64,000 nt of DNA from Forficula auricularia (taxonomy: Eukaryota > Arthropoda > Insecta > Dermaptera > Forficulidae), in contig JALMQS010000070.1 of NCBI GenBank assembly GCA_024734495.1, positions 12,285,294 through 12,349,293 of the forward strand, in the 5' to 3' direction. Position 1 is the first letter of the stretch; each line of letters starts with the position of its first letter. The notes beneath the pieces were generated by a model. It made no database searches and was not told the DNA's origin. It worked only from the letters and a program-made list of their open reading frames with translations. This document shows, one piece after another, positions 21,820 to 30,698 of the stretch. The position numbers and the translations under genes were made by a program.

Positions 21820-22551
21820 ATCGATTAATATTAAAAAATGTCCATTTGCACTCACCTCAGTGAAGAGTGAAAAAGATAGACCCTCATTCTCACACGAGAT
21901 GAAAGTTAATTAAATGAAACCACTAAAGTCGAAAAGAAAATGGAAAAAAGGATGTAATTAAGAATGTATCGTAAAATATTTCTATTCAGATAATTCCATT
22001 TTGAAATTAGAATGTTATCGATATTATATATATATGTTTATATAGTTATTTTTCGCTCTTTCCTTTCGAAAAGGAAAAAAAAGTATTGGAAAAGCCCTGT
22101 TGGATAGTAAGAGTGCTTTAACACGCCCAGACCATTTCATTATTCGCAGCCCCTGGGCGTTCGCCCCCGCAACCCCCGTGACATCCTTTGTCGGAGCCCC
22201 CCTAGAAAACATTGCTTATTCGAAGCAGCAGGAACCTCTCTCTCTTTCTTCAATGGCGCCATCACTTTTCCTTCTCTGCAGCTGTAGGCACTTATTTGCA
22301 CCTCCCTTGGTATAAAATGTAACCAAAAATTACCCTCCCCCATCGGCCCCCCAATCGCTGCTGTTATATCGGTTCTTTTGAATATTCTATAGCAATCCAA
22401 AAGGCGAAGTCGAAAACGAGGATACAATATATCTCCATTTACTTTTCCACTGTCGAAGGAGGGCCATTCAAATGACTATTTGGAATTTTGATTAGGGATC
22501 TTAACTTTATCCGAAACTTTTATACTGATAAACATCTCAACCACAAAGGCT
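21820..22551. other. No gene; GC-rich island at 22090-22430
   Basis: 22090-22430 is much richer in G and C than its surroundings (GGGCGTTCGCCCCCGC, CCCCCATCGGCCCCCC). Overlapping ORFs on both strands (22024-22427) have no recognised domain. A piece of foreign or old coding DNA is possible but unsupported. Confidence 0.4.
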
Positions 22552-22555
22552 TTAA

Positions 22556-23081
22556 GGTAGTTCTTTTACAAATGCGAAAATTCAAGAAGCCTTCGAAACT
22601 TGGAATATAAGTCATTAAAAGCATAATACACATACTGTTAAAATTTAAGACGATTCACCAAACCAAACATGAAATAATTGCAATTAAAAATGACATTTTT
22701 AAAATAGAGTAGATAGGGAAAGGGTGGGGATATGATTATTATTTTTTTTTTCATTGAAGGAATTTCACCATTTTGATTATAAACTAATTTTTGTTAGAAT
22801 ATATATTCGGAGTAACATAAAAAAAAATTGAAATTATTTACCACTTAGTTTTGATAAAAAACAAAAAACAAACATATTTGGGGGATTATTTTTAGTGGAG
22901 AGGATATAAGCACAATGGCATGGAAACGATCCGGCTAGTATGTGTGTGTCCATATAGAGATTACGTAGTGTGAGTGGACAGTCACGTTAAAAAACATAAC
23001 CTAAAATTTTAGTTCCGTTCATATTTATAGAGTGGTTACGAGGCTAAAACTTTTTGTGTGGATTGTCGCGAAAGAACCTCC
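22556..23081. mobile_element. TTAA MITE, GGTAGTTCTTTC family, copy 2
   Basis: TTAA at 22552-22555 and 23082-23085, same ends as copy 1, colinear interior with an added segment near 22885-22940. Confidence 0.85.
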
Positions 23082-23214
23082 TTAATTTTGTGTTGATGTG
23101 AAGAATAACATTCTCTTATGCTAAATCCGAGTTATTATGGTTACTTTTTATAGCATGTCAGAAGAGCTGATTCACTACCCATTAAAGGCACTCTCATTAT
23201 TTTCCAAAGAAACC

Positions 23215-23370
23215 TTATTTTTTTGTAATGAAATTGAACCACCAAAGTGGTGCATCCCCTAAAAGCCTAGATGAGCCCCTCCATCGTGAAAAGAAGAAGA
23301 AGGGATTTTCTGGTCTAGGTAGGAGTCGAAGGTATCTGTGGGTGCGGGTCTTAAACAGCTGAAGGTTATA
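23215..23370 (+). repeat. Fragment of the Tigger-like element
   Basis: GCATCCCCTAAAAGCC and CCCCTCCATCGTGAAAAGAA through GTCGAAGGTATCTGT match 61878-61990 inside the Tigger-like element. No termini here. Confidence 0.6.
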
Positions 23371-23763
23371 TATGTCGTATATTATATATGTGGTAGTTAG
23401 AGGTGGAAGTTTTGAAAAAAAAATGCAATTCTTTGCAAAAAATTGCAGTTTTTCCTTCATAAAATGAAAACCACTCATCCTAGAAACTCGATTCTTATCT
23501 CATTGTTTAGAAAATTTTATTTATGTACTTTAACGTTTACTTAGACCACTTTTTTGATAAAAGTCTTAGATTTATAGATATTCTACATTTTCCGGACAGA
23601 ATAAAAGCGTGGGTGCTTTAAATTTTAAATTTAAATAAAATAAGTGCCGATGCTTTAATTTTTAGTAATGATCCGAATTTTTAGTCTCATAAAGAAACGT
23701 TCATTTCCCCTTTTATTTATGTAGTGATTTTTTAAAGTGTTTTTTAAATATATTTTTATTTAA

Positions 23764-24275
23764 GGTAGTTCTTTCACAAATGCAAAAATTCAAGAAGTCT
23801 TTAAAACTTGGAATATAAGTCATTAAAAGCATAATAAACACACTGTTAAAATTTGAAGACGATTTATTACAACAAACATAAAATAAATGCAATTAAAAAT
23901 GAATTTTTTTACATAGGGTAAATAGGGAAAGGGTGGGAAAATGATAATTATTTAATTTTTTTCATTAAAGAACTTTTACCATCCTGATGAAAAACTAATA
24001 TTTGTTAGAATAATATATTTGGAGTAACTTAAAAAAAAAATTGAAATTATTTACCTCGTAGTTTTGATAAAAAATAAAACATATTTGGGGGATTATTTTT
24101 AGTGGAGTGGATATAAAGACAATCGCTTGGAAACGATCCATTCATAAAGAGGATATAGTAGTGTGAGAAGTACAGTCACGTTAAAAAACATAACCTAGCA
24201 TTTTAGTACCGTTCATATGTATAGAGTGGTTACGAGGCTAAAACTTTTTGGGTGGATTGTCGCTAGAGAACTCCC
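23764..24275. mobile_element. TTAA MITE, GGTAGTTCTTTC family, copy 3
   Basis: TTAA at 23760-23763 and 24276-24279, ends as in copies 1 and 2 with small changes (GAGAACTCCC on the right). Confidence 0.85.
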
Positions 24276-24341
24276 TTAAATCTTCAATTTTATCATAAAT
24301 GATTGTAATCCATTTGTAATACCTATTTATTTACCTTTTAT

Positions 24342-24489
24342 CGAGGGGTGAACCGTGACTTAATGTCGTGTACACCTACTTCCACTTTCAATTCCAAGTA
24401 AAAGACAATAGATAAAGAGGCATTTTCTAACGAATTCCATATAATTCCAAAGACGTGTACACGTAATTCCAATCGCGGTTCACCCCTCG
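24342..24489. mobile_element. MITE with CGAGG termini, copy 2
   Basis: CGAGGGGTGAACCGTGA and inverted partner, 148 bp, with a perfect 8-bp duplication CCTTTTAT (24334-24341, 24490-24497). Confidence 0.9.
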
Positions 24490-24757
24490 CCTTTTATTAA
24501 TAATAAGGACCAATTAGTAATGTCCATATTCTACTTGTCTAGCCTTTCTTCTTCTTCTTCTCATAGTTCTTATCTCTTCCGGATGTTAGCAACCATATTA
24601 TCTATCCTCACTTTTTCGGCTCTAATAAATGTGTGGTTTTCATTGAGAACCAAGATCTAGTATTTTTGAGCCAAGAGATTCTTCTCCTTCCCACACACTT
24701 ATTCTTCCAAAAACTTTTTTTCACTGTAGTATGATTCTCAGTAAGTGGTATCTGCTT

Positions 24758-25212
24758 TTTAATTGAAAAGTTTTTGTTTTGCCGAGAGTAGCAGAGTTGT
24801 TGATTCACAAAGAGGTTGTCCTCTGCTTGATGTAAATAAACATACACACATATATATATCGAAATTATATATTATTTATTTGTTTGAGACTATAGTTTCG
24901 AAGACTTGGCCTTTATCATCAGTATTTTTTAATTATAAATATTATTTTTCATGGAGTCAATACCTTATGGATATTGAAAATTTTTCGATCTTTACTTAGC
25001 TGGGAGCCAGTTAAAATTCTTTTCCAACAATACCGTATGGATATTGACCCCATGAAAAATAATATTTATAATTAAAAAAGACTGATGATGAAGACTAAGA
25101 CTTCGGAACTATAGTCTCAAACAAATATTTAATTTCGATATATATGTGTGTATGTTTATTTGCATTAAGCAGAGGACAACCTCTTTTTTTTCTCTTTGTG
25201 TATCTGCTTTTG
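24758..25212. mobile_element. Foldback element, GAGACTATAG hammerhead-like family, copy 1
   Basis: Arms about 24758-24970 and 25020-25212 are inverse copies (AGAGGTTGTCCTCTGCTTG, AAACATACACACATATAT, GAGACTATAGTTTCG). Related foldbacks: 30180-30690 and 49290-49762. Non-coding. Confidence 0.75.
25082..25118 (+). ncRNA. Hammerhead-like motif (mirror on minus at 24886-24922)
   Basis: CTGATGA (25082-25088), extra T, stem GAAG/CTTC (25090-25093 with 25101-25104), then GGAAC in this copy and GAAAC in the mirror, followed by TATA and GTC. A 1-2-bp stem III with loop TATA and GUC as cleavage triplet matches minimal hammerheads reported in Penelope-like retroelements. Confidence 0.45.
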
Positions 25213-25498
25213 TTTGTCATAGCATGACCGAGGTATTGAGACTTTCGAGTTATAATTTACTACCCTTTGTAGTTATGTAATTTTTTAGACCAAGAATACT
25301 TTTACTTCTACTACTATATATCCTACTTTCACATTTAAGAATTAGAACGCCTTGACGATCGGCTATTTATCTTTACAATTTATAAACAATTCCGCAAGAA
25401 GTCCATTTAATAATTAAGAAGTTTTGTGCTTATATTATTTAGTACCTGGCCACCTTTTTGCTTCATGTTAAAAGCTATATATAAATATATATATAGTA

Positions 25499-25690
25499 CA
25501 CCCCTCGGACTTCCCTCGTTACCACCCCCCCCCCCGTCCCCACCCCACCCCCACCACCAAAAGTCCCGACTCCGCCCCACCCCCACGCCACCACCTCCAA
25601 CCTTACAGTAGCCTCCACCTCCACCTCAGACCCGCCTTCCGCCCCCGCACCCAGTTTTTGCATTTCTAGTCTTCTAGTGACCTACAGATT
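25499..25690. repeat. C-rich, nearly G-free tract running into the poly-C module
   Basis: About 150 bp of CCACC/CCCCA-type repeats with few G or T on the plus strand, ending in AGTTTTTGCATTTCTAGTCT, the start of the module seen at 17700 and 31880. Probably an expanded poly-C end of that module. The ORFs on both strands are low complexity. Confidence 0.65.
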
Positions 25691-26828
25691 ATGTGTATTT
25701 AGGCATATAAATAAATACCGTATAATTAATTTTTTTTAATTAAATAACAGGAAATTTATTAAATACTTATTTTTTTATAAAAAATCAAGTATTTTCTGAA
25801 GAATATTTTTAGCTACATGTAAATTTAACATTTCCAAATAGTTTCAATCCATTCTAGATTTATGAAAAGTGCTCTAATGTGGGATTGTAGAATTGGGATA
25901 TGTTATTGAACAATTAATGATCGTAGTTCAGTATTTTTCGACCACCTTCAAGTCCTTTAATTTGATGTTTGTGATGGCCCATATAGAGATTATAGATAGT
26001 TTTTTTTTTTATTTTCAAAAATATTCTTCCATTATTTATCCTTAACCCTTAACTGCCACATTTACATACATATTATTATGCATCTTATCCTATGCTTGAT
26101 TATTTATATATCGATATTTATTTCAAATCAATAGAATTCTTTTTATACGTAATTCTATTGATATCGTAGATTCACTTTGACTGCAATAAAGCGAAATAGA
26201 AAGAAATGAGATGAATAAATTTAGAGGAATAAATAATTGGACTTTCTCTGATCTCGTTGCCAATTTCTTTAACGAGGGTGAAATTGGATTCTTCGATTGA
26301 AAAATTCCGTTGATATTATGATTAAGCTAAATAAGCGATGGGCAAATGAAAAAAAACCTGGTACGGTGAATAGCAATAATCAAAGTAAAGTTTTGAAAAA
26401 AGAAAATATTCAACAAAATATCAATTCTTTAATGAACCAAGACGTTGTAGCTTAGAGATTTTTGAAAAAAAAGAATCACCCTCTATTGTAAATCCTTTTT
26501 TTTTTTAAAATGTTAGTTTATTCAGCCAAATTAATATACATATGTTTATTTTTTTTAGATCCCCTAACATTTTGGGATCTAGCACTAATATATTACATTT
26601 AACCCACATTGCCTTGGATGACATTCGGGGTTATTACATTCTTTATTTACATTTATTAATTCTTAGGATTTTAACAATTTTTCGTATGTAGGAGATATTT
26701 ACAATTCTTATTTTATTTTATTTTTGCAAATCCTGTGGCTCTTACCTCTTAGATAGGGATGCCAACGATATATCGATTATTTTTTTTTTATCGATATATT
26801 TCCAAAATATATTGATATATAAGTATCG

Positions 26829-26859
<31 letters not shown>

Positions 26860-26995
26860 TCGTAAAATATATCGGAATTTTTTTCACTTACAAATGCCAA
26901 AAAACTGCTGCAATTTTTTAATTGCACAATTTTATACGAACTTTTTATGAGACGTTGGTTAAAAAATAAAAAAATCACTCAAAAAATTTTATCCT
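25691..26995. other. No gene; TAGGGATG and TATCGATA repeat at 26752-26880
   Basis: TAGGGATGCC followed by ATATATCGAT and an (AT)n stretch resembles a hAT-like end with the palindrome also seen at 3235-3300. No partner end. The rest is AT-rich and unassigned. Confidence 0.45.
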
Positions 26996-26997
26996 TA

Positions 26998-27545
26998 AAA
27001 TGAGTTTAGTTTTTTAAAATTAATATTTTATTTTCCCTAGAAATTCTCATGCAAGTTGATAAGGGTCCCCCCTTGTATCAACTAGCCTTCAAACAGAGAG
27101 CTTAAAAAGTAGTTTTTTTTCGAGATATTCAAACTAGAGAATATACTCTTTTAATACTTTATAAAATATACTATTTAAAATGTGTTTAGTTTTTTGAAAA
27201 TTAATATTTTATTTTCCCTAGAAATTCTCAAGCAAGTTGATAAGTGTCCTCCCTTTGTATCAGTGTCTCTTTTATGAGAGGGTTGAAAAAGTAATTTTTT
27301 TCGAGATATTCAAACGAAAATATAGTCTTTTAATTCTTTAAAAAATCCACTATTTAATATGAGTTTAATTTTTTGAAAATAAATATTTTATTTTCCCTAG
27401 AAATTCTCAATCAACTTGATAATGTCCCCCCCCCCCCTTTGTATCAAAGTCTCTTTTATGAGTGGGTTCAAAAAGTATTTTTTTTTTTTTTTGAGATATT
27501 CAAACGAAAATATACTCTTTTAACTCTGTAATAAATATACTATTT
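26998..27545. repeat. Three tandem ~180-bp units
   Basis: TTTTCCCTAGAAATTCTCA starts near 27031, 27212 and 27391. Each unit has a C-run (CCCCCC, lengthening to about 12 in the third) and TTCGAGATATTCAAAC. Non-coding. Confidence 0.85.
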
Positions 27546-27865
27546 AATTATTATTATAAACTTTCGAATTTAGAATAATATTTATTTAGAATTAACTCTA
27601 AAATGGTTGAACCAGATAATTGTAGATTAAGCTGACTCTTCAATTGGTTTTACCGTGCAATCGCAAGGCTTGAAGAAACCTCAACAAAAGGCTGAGCCAT
27701 TTTCGAGACAGGGGCAAATTTAAGTTAACAGTTTATAAAATTGGGTGTGAAAAAAACAACTTTAAATGGATCAGATTTCGCTAGGCTATAAAATGGTCAG
27801 TTTAAGAAAATTCACACATCAGAAAGACGCCCTCCATATTCCTAGGAATTTTAATCAAAGGATAT

Positions 27866-27913
27866 TTATTAAAGATGTTTCACCTTGCACCAACACCACA
27901 ATCTCTACTAATT
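27866..27913 (-). mobile_element. 48-bp mini-insertion, copy 1
   Basis: The unit contains AAAGATGTTTCACCTTGCAC and CAACACCACAATCTCTACTA. It is flanked by a 12-bp direct repeat ATCAAAGGATAT (27854-27865, 27914-27925). Other copies: 40653-40697 and 49633-49678. Confidence 0.75.
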
Positions 27914-28179
27914 ATCAAAGGATATGGCTAGAATTTTATCGACATGACTATGGTATTAGACCATTGGCTGGATGGAAGAATGGTATCGCCATCTGGAGGT
28001 TCTAAATAGGTACTTTTGCCTCATTTAGCTCGGACTATATGTATATGATAAATGTTATAAACTAGTGAACAAATTATTTAAGCTATTTTGTGAACTTTAT
28101 TTGACATGTGATGAGAATTATTAATTACCAGGATTGAATAAAAAAAATATATACGTAAGTAACTATCGATATTATTATA

Positions 28180-28340
28180 TTGAAGGAGACAATAAAAGAG
28201 TGTGTCTTCTGCTGGAATTATAAATTTTATTTATTTATAACGAGACTATAGTTTCGAGGGCTTTGCCCTCTTCATCAGTCTATTACAATTGATTCACAGG
28301 GAATTAATTTACCATACATTCATAAATATTATTATATTTT
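28180..28340 (-). repeat. GAGACTATAG family, GTCTTCTGCTGG branch, copy 1
   Basis: Contains GGAGACAATAAAAGAG, GTGTCTTCTGCTGG, the hammerhead-like hairpin and ATTACAATTGATTCAC. Relatives: 37018-37130 (decayed) and 48985-49072 (cut inside the hairpin). Confidence 0.65.
28241..28278 (-). ncRNA. Hammerhead-like motif, longest stem II
   Basis: Minus strand: CTGATGA (28272-28278), extra A, perfect 6-bp stem GAGGGC/GCCCTC with AAA loop, GAAAC (28251-28255), TATA, GTC (28244-28246). Outside the core GA pairs with TC, then after a small internal loop TTGTAA can pair with TTATAA. A stem I with an internal loop is typical of natural hammerheads. This is the most complete candidate in the window. Confidence 0.55.
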
Positions 28341-28561
28341 CATCGTTCGAGGTATATTTGAGGTTATGTATGGTTAAGTATGGTGGCTTACACAAAGTAA
28401 ATAAAAACTTGAATTTCTGAATTTATGATGAAAATTGTGACAAGTAACAGTCATTATTGTGTGAATGATTTTTAAACTTGTCGAATTGATTTTCTTTCTC
28501 AGATAAGCTGTTTCATCAGTGCAATTCACAAATGTTCACATATACTTTTAGAGATATGACA

Positions 28562-28885
28562 TTATAATATAGCGAATAAAAAAATCAAATTGTTCAAAAC
28601 GTTGTTTTGCAGGAATAGATATAAGTAACAAAGTCTGAGTATTTTTATCATTAAAATTAGATTATTTATATATTTTGTTATAAAAGAGATGAAAGGTTTC
28701 TAGAAGTAGGGTTGAAGTGTGAAGAATTTTATTTATTATTTAAAAGAGTTATGTGGAGTAATTACAAAAGAAAATGAACTAAATTATAATATAGAGAATA
28801 AAAAACCAAAGTGCTCAAAACGTTGTTTTACAGGAAGATATAAGTAGCAAAGTCTGAGTATTTTTATCATTCAAATTAGATTCTT
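28562..28885. repeat. Direct duplication of a ~105-bp segment
   Basis: TTCAAAACGTTGTTTTGCAG through AAAGTCTGAGTATTTTTATC occurs at about 28562-28672 and again at about 28783-28883, ~220 bp apart. Confidence 0.75.
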
Positions 28886-28995
28886 TTTTGCCTTTGAATT
28901 AATTTATGTCTAGCAGTTGGAAATCTATAAAATTTAGAATCACTATTTTTCTTTGTATTTTTACAATTCACTACATAACAATTCGAAAACCCCAT
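28876..28995 (-). pseudogene. THAP-like zinc-finger N-terminus, truncated
   Basis: From the internal Met at 28995 the minus strand reads MGFSNCYVVNCKNTKKNSD then KFYRFPTARHKLIQRQ, followed by a stop at 28876. Met, a few residues, C-x4-C, then F-x-R-F-P is the start of a THAP domain. The distal C-x2-H pair and AVPTIF-type motif are absent, because the frame runs into the repeat at 28783-28885. It may be a first exon whose donor site I cannot place, or a broken copy. THAP genes occur both in hosts and as P-element-like transposases. Confidence 0.5.
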
Positions 28996-28999
28996 CTTT

Positions 29000-29685
29000 C
29001 GTCTGTATTCAATGTTATTAGAGGAAAATGCAGAGGCAAATTTGCCGAATTCAACCACCTACAGCGCTGAGGTCGTTTTTCTTATCCCCTCCAACGTACT
29101 GCACCCAGCGAATTGGTATTTTTTTGCATTAAAGATTACTTAAATTTGAGTTTCTTGACTTTTATGAATACATGAATCTAAATTGATCAAGAGGAAATTC
29201 TCGTCTTGATTGTTTTGTAAGGATTATCTTTTTATTTAGGTAGTTATTTGTTCTTTGTTATTCTTTTTAATGTTTAGAAGGAAAGACATATATTTTTGAT
29301 TTGTTTGCCAAAAGAGAATCAATTTTTCTTTTCGAATATAATTCTAAAAAATCATAAATCCATCATGTTCATGAGAGTGTTGGAATTTGGTGTGGGTCCG
29401 ACAGAGCCAGGGCTTGGAGCTGAGTCTGCATCCACGATGATGTATGATCCCCCTTGAATCTCTCCTGCCCTTTTCGTGCTAAGATTTTTATCTCGCGTCT
29501 CTCTTTTTCATACTTCACAAAAAGGTAGAAATCACATTGCAGAAAGAGATAGTGAGAAATAAACATTGTTTAATTTAGAATCTGATATTGAAGAAGAATG
29601 AATTAAAAAGGGCGAGAAGTCATACATATCTATGTTTATATTTATTTAATTGAAAAGTTTTTCTAAAGAAATGAGTATCTTTTGG
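29000..29685. other. No gene recognised
   Basis: AT-rich with a less AT-rich patch near 29360-29500. The 65-codon minus ORF there has no recognised domain. Confidence 0.45.
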
Positions 29686-29830
29686 AGGTGATGGTCTCAA
29701 GGGTCTGACTAGTTGCCCGGAAGGATTAGTAGTGCTTGAGTTCGATTCCCGAGGGGACAAGACCCTCCTACATGCAATATAAAACATATCTACTAAAATC
29801 TTTGATAAATGACCTAAATTCATGTTCGTC
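29686..29830 (+). mobile_element. tRNA-derived SINE, TCTCAAGGG type, copy 1
   Basis: A-box-like TGGTCTCAAGGG and B box GAGTTCGATTCCC, then a tail with ATGCAATATAAAACATATC and TACTAAAATC. A near-identical copy at 30025-30172 ends at the same CATGTTCGT. Confidence 0.75.
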
Positions 29831-30024
29831 AAATTAATTGATTATATCACTAGTTGATTTTGATAAAAAATTCAATCTTTCTTTCTCACATAGATACTTA
29901 TTTCTTTTTTACAAACAATTCCCTCTACATTTTTCCGATGCTGAATCTTTATTTCAGTTAAGCAGTAATTTTTACTTTTCCAGAATGGAGTGAAAATACT
30001 TGGCTTTCGTTATATATTGCATGT

Positions 30025-30172
30025 TTGGAGGTGATGGTCTCAAGGGTCTGACTAGTTCCTCCGAAGCATTACTAGTGCTTGAGTTCGACTCCCAAGGGGA
30101 CAAGACCCTCCTACATGCAATATAAACATATCTACTAAAATCTTTGATAAATGACCTAAATTCATGTTCGTG
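30025..30172 (+). mobile_element. tRNA-derived SINE, TCTCAAGGG type, copy 2
   Basis: Colinear with copy 1. B box reads GAGTTCGACTCCC. Confidence 0.75.
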
Positions 30173-30179
30173 AATAGTT

Positions 30180-30690
30180 TTTATTTTGCCGGGAGTATTA
30201 GAGTTGTTGATTCATAGAGAGGAACAAAGAGGTTGTCCTCTGCTTGATGCAAATAAACATACATATATATATAATTTATTTGTTTGAGACTATAGTTTCG
30301 AAGACCTTCATCATCAGTCTTTTTAATTATAAATATTATTTTTCATGGGATCAGTATCGCTTGGATATTGATTTTTTTTCTTTCTTTCTCAGCTTGTGAG
30401 TCAGTCAGAATTAAAAACCATTTTTAAAATCACATTCTTTTTAAATATATCTACCCTTTTCTAACAAAGGACGGCCGAAAAGGGTAGATATATTTAAAAA
30501 GAATGTGATTTTAAAAATGGTTTTTAATTCTGACTGGCTCACAAGCTGAGAAAGAAAGAAAAATACTTCAATATCCAATCGATACTGACCCCATGAAAAA
30601 TAATATTTATAATTAAAAAGACTGATGATGAAGGCCTTCGAAACTATAGTCTCAAACAAATACATAATATATATATTTTGATAATTACAA
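30180..30690. mobile_element. Foldback element, GAGACTATAG family, copy 2
   Basis: Inverse arms about 30258-30465 and 30475-30676, extending past the family core to GATTTTAAAAATGG and GGGTAGATATATTT around a short central loop. AGAGGTTGTCCTCTGCTTG is kept on the left only. Both arms carry the hammerhead-like motif (minus 30287-30317, plus 30622-30652). In the right copy the stem GAAGGCCTTC has almost no loop. Confidence 0.75.
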
Positions 30691-30698
30691 TTATTTAG

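Noticed and set aside
25426..25663. Proline-rich and glycine/valine-rich ORFs on opposite strands
   Set aside because: Low-complexity C-rich tract. No start context or domain.
26821..26880. Replication origin or promoter in TATA-rich DNA
   Set aside because: Microsatellite-like and palindromic AT sequence is everywhere in this window and no other origin or promoter evidence exists.
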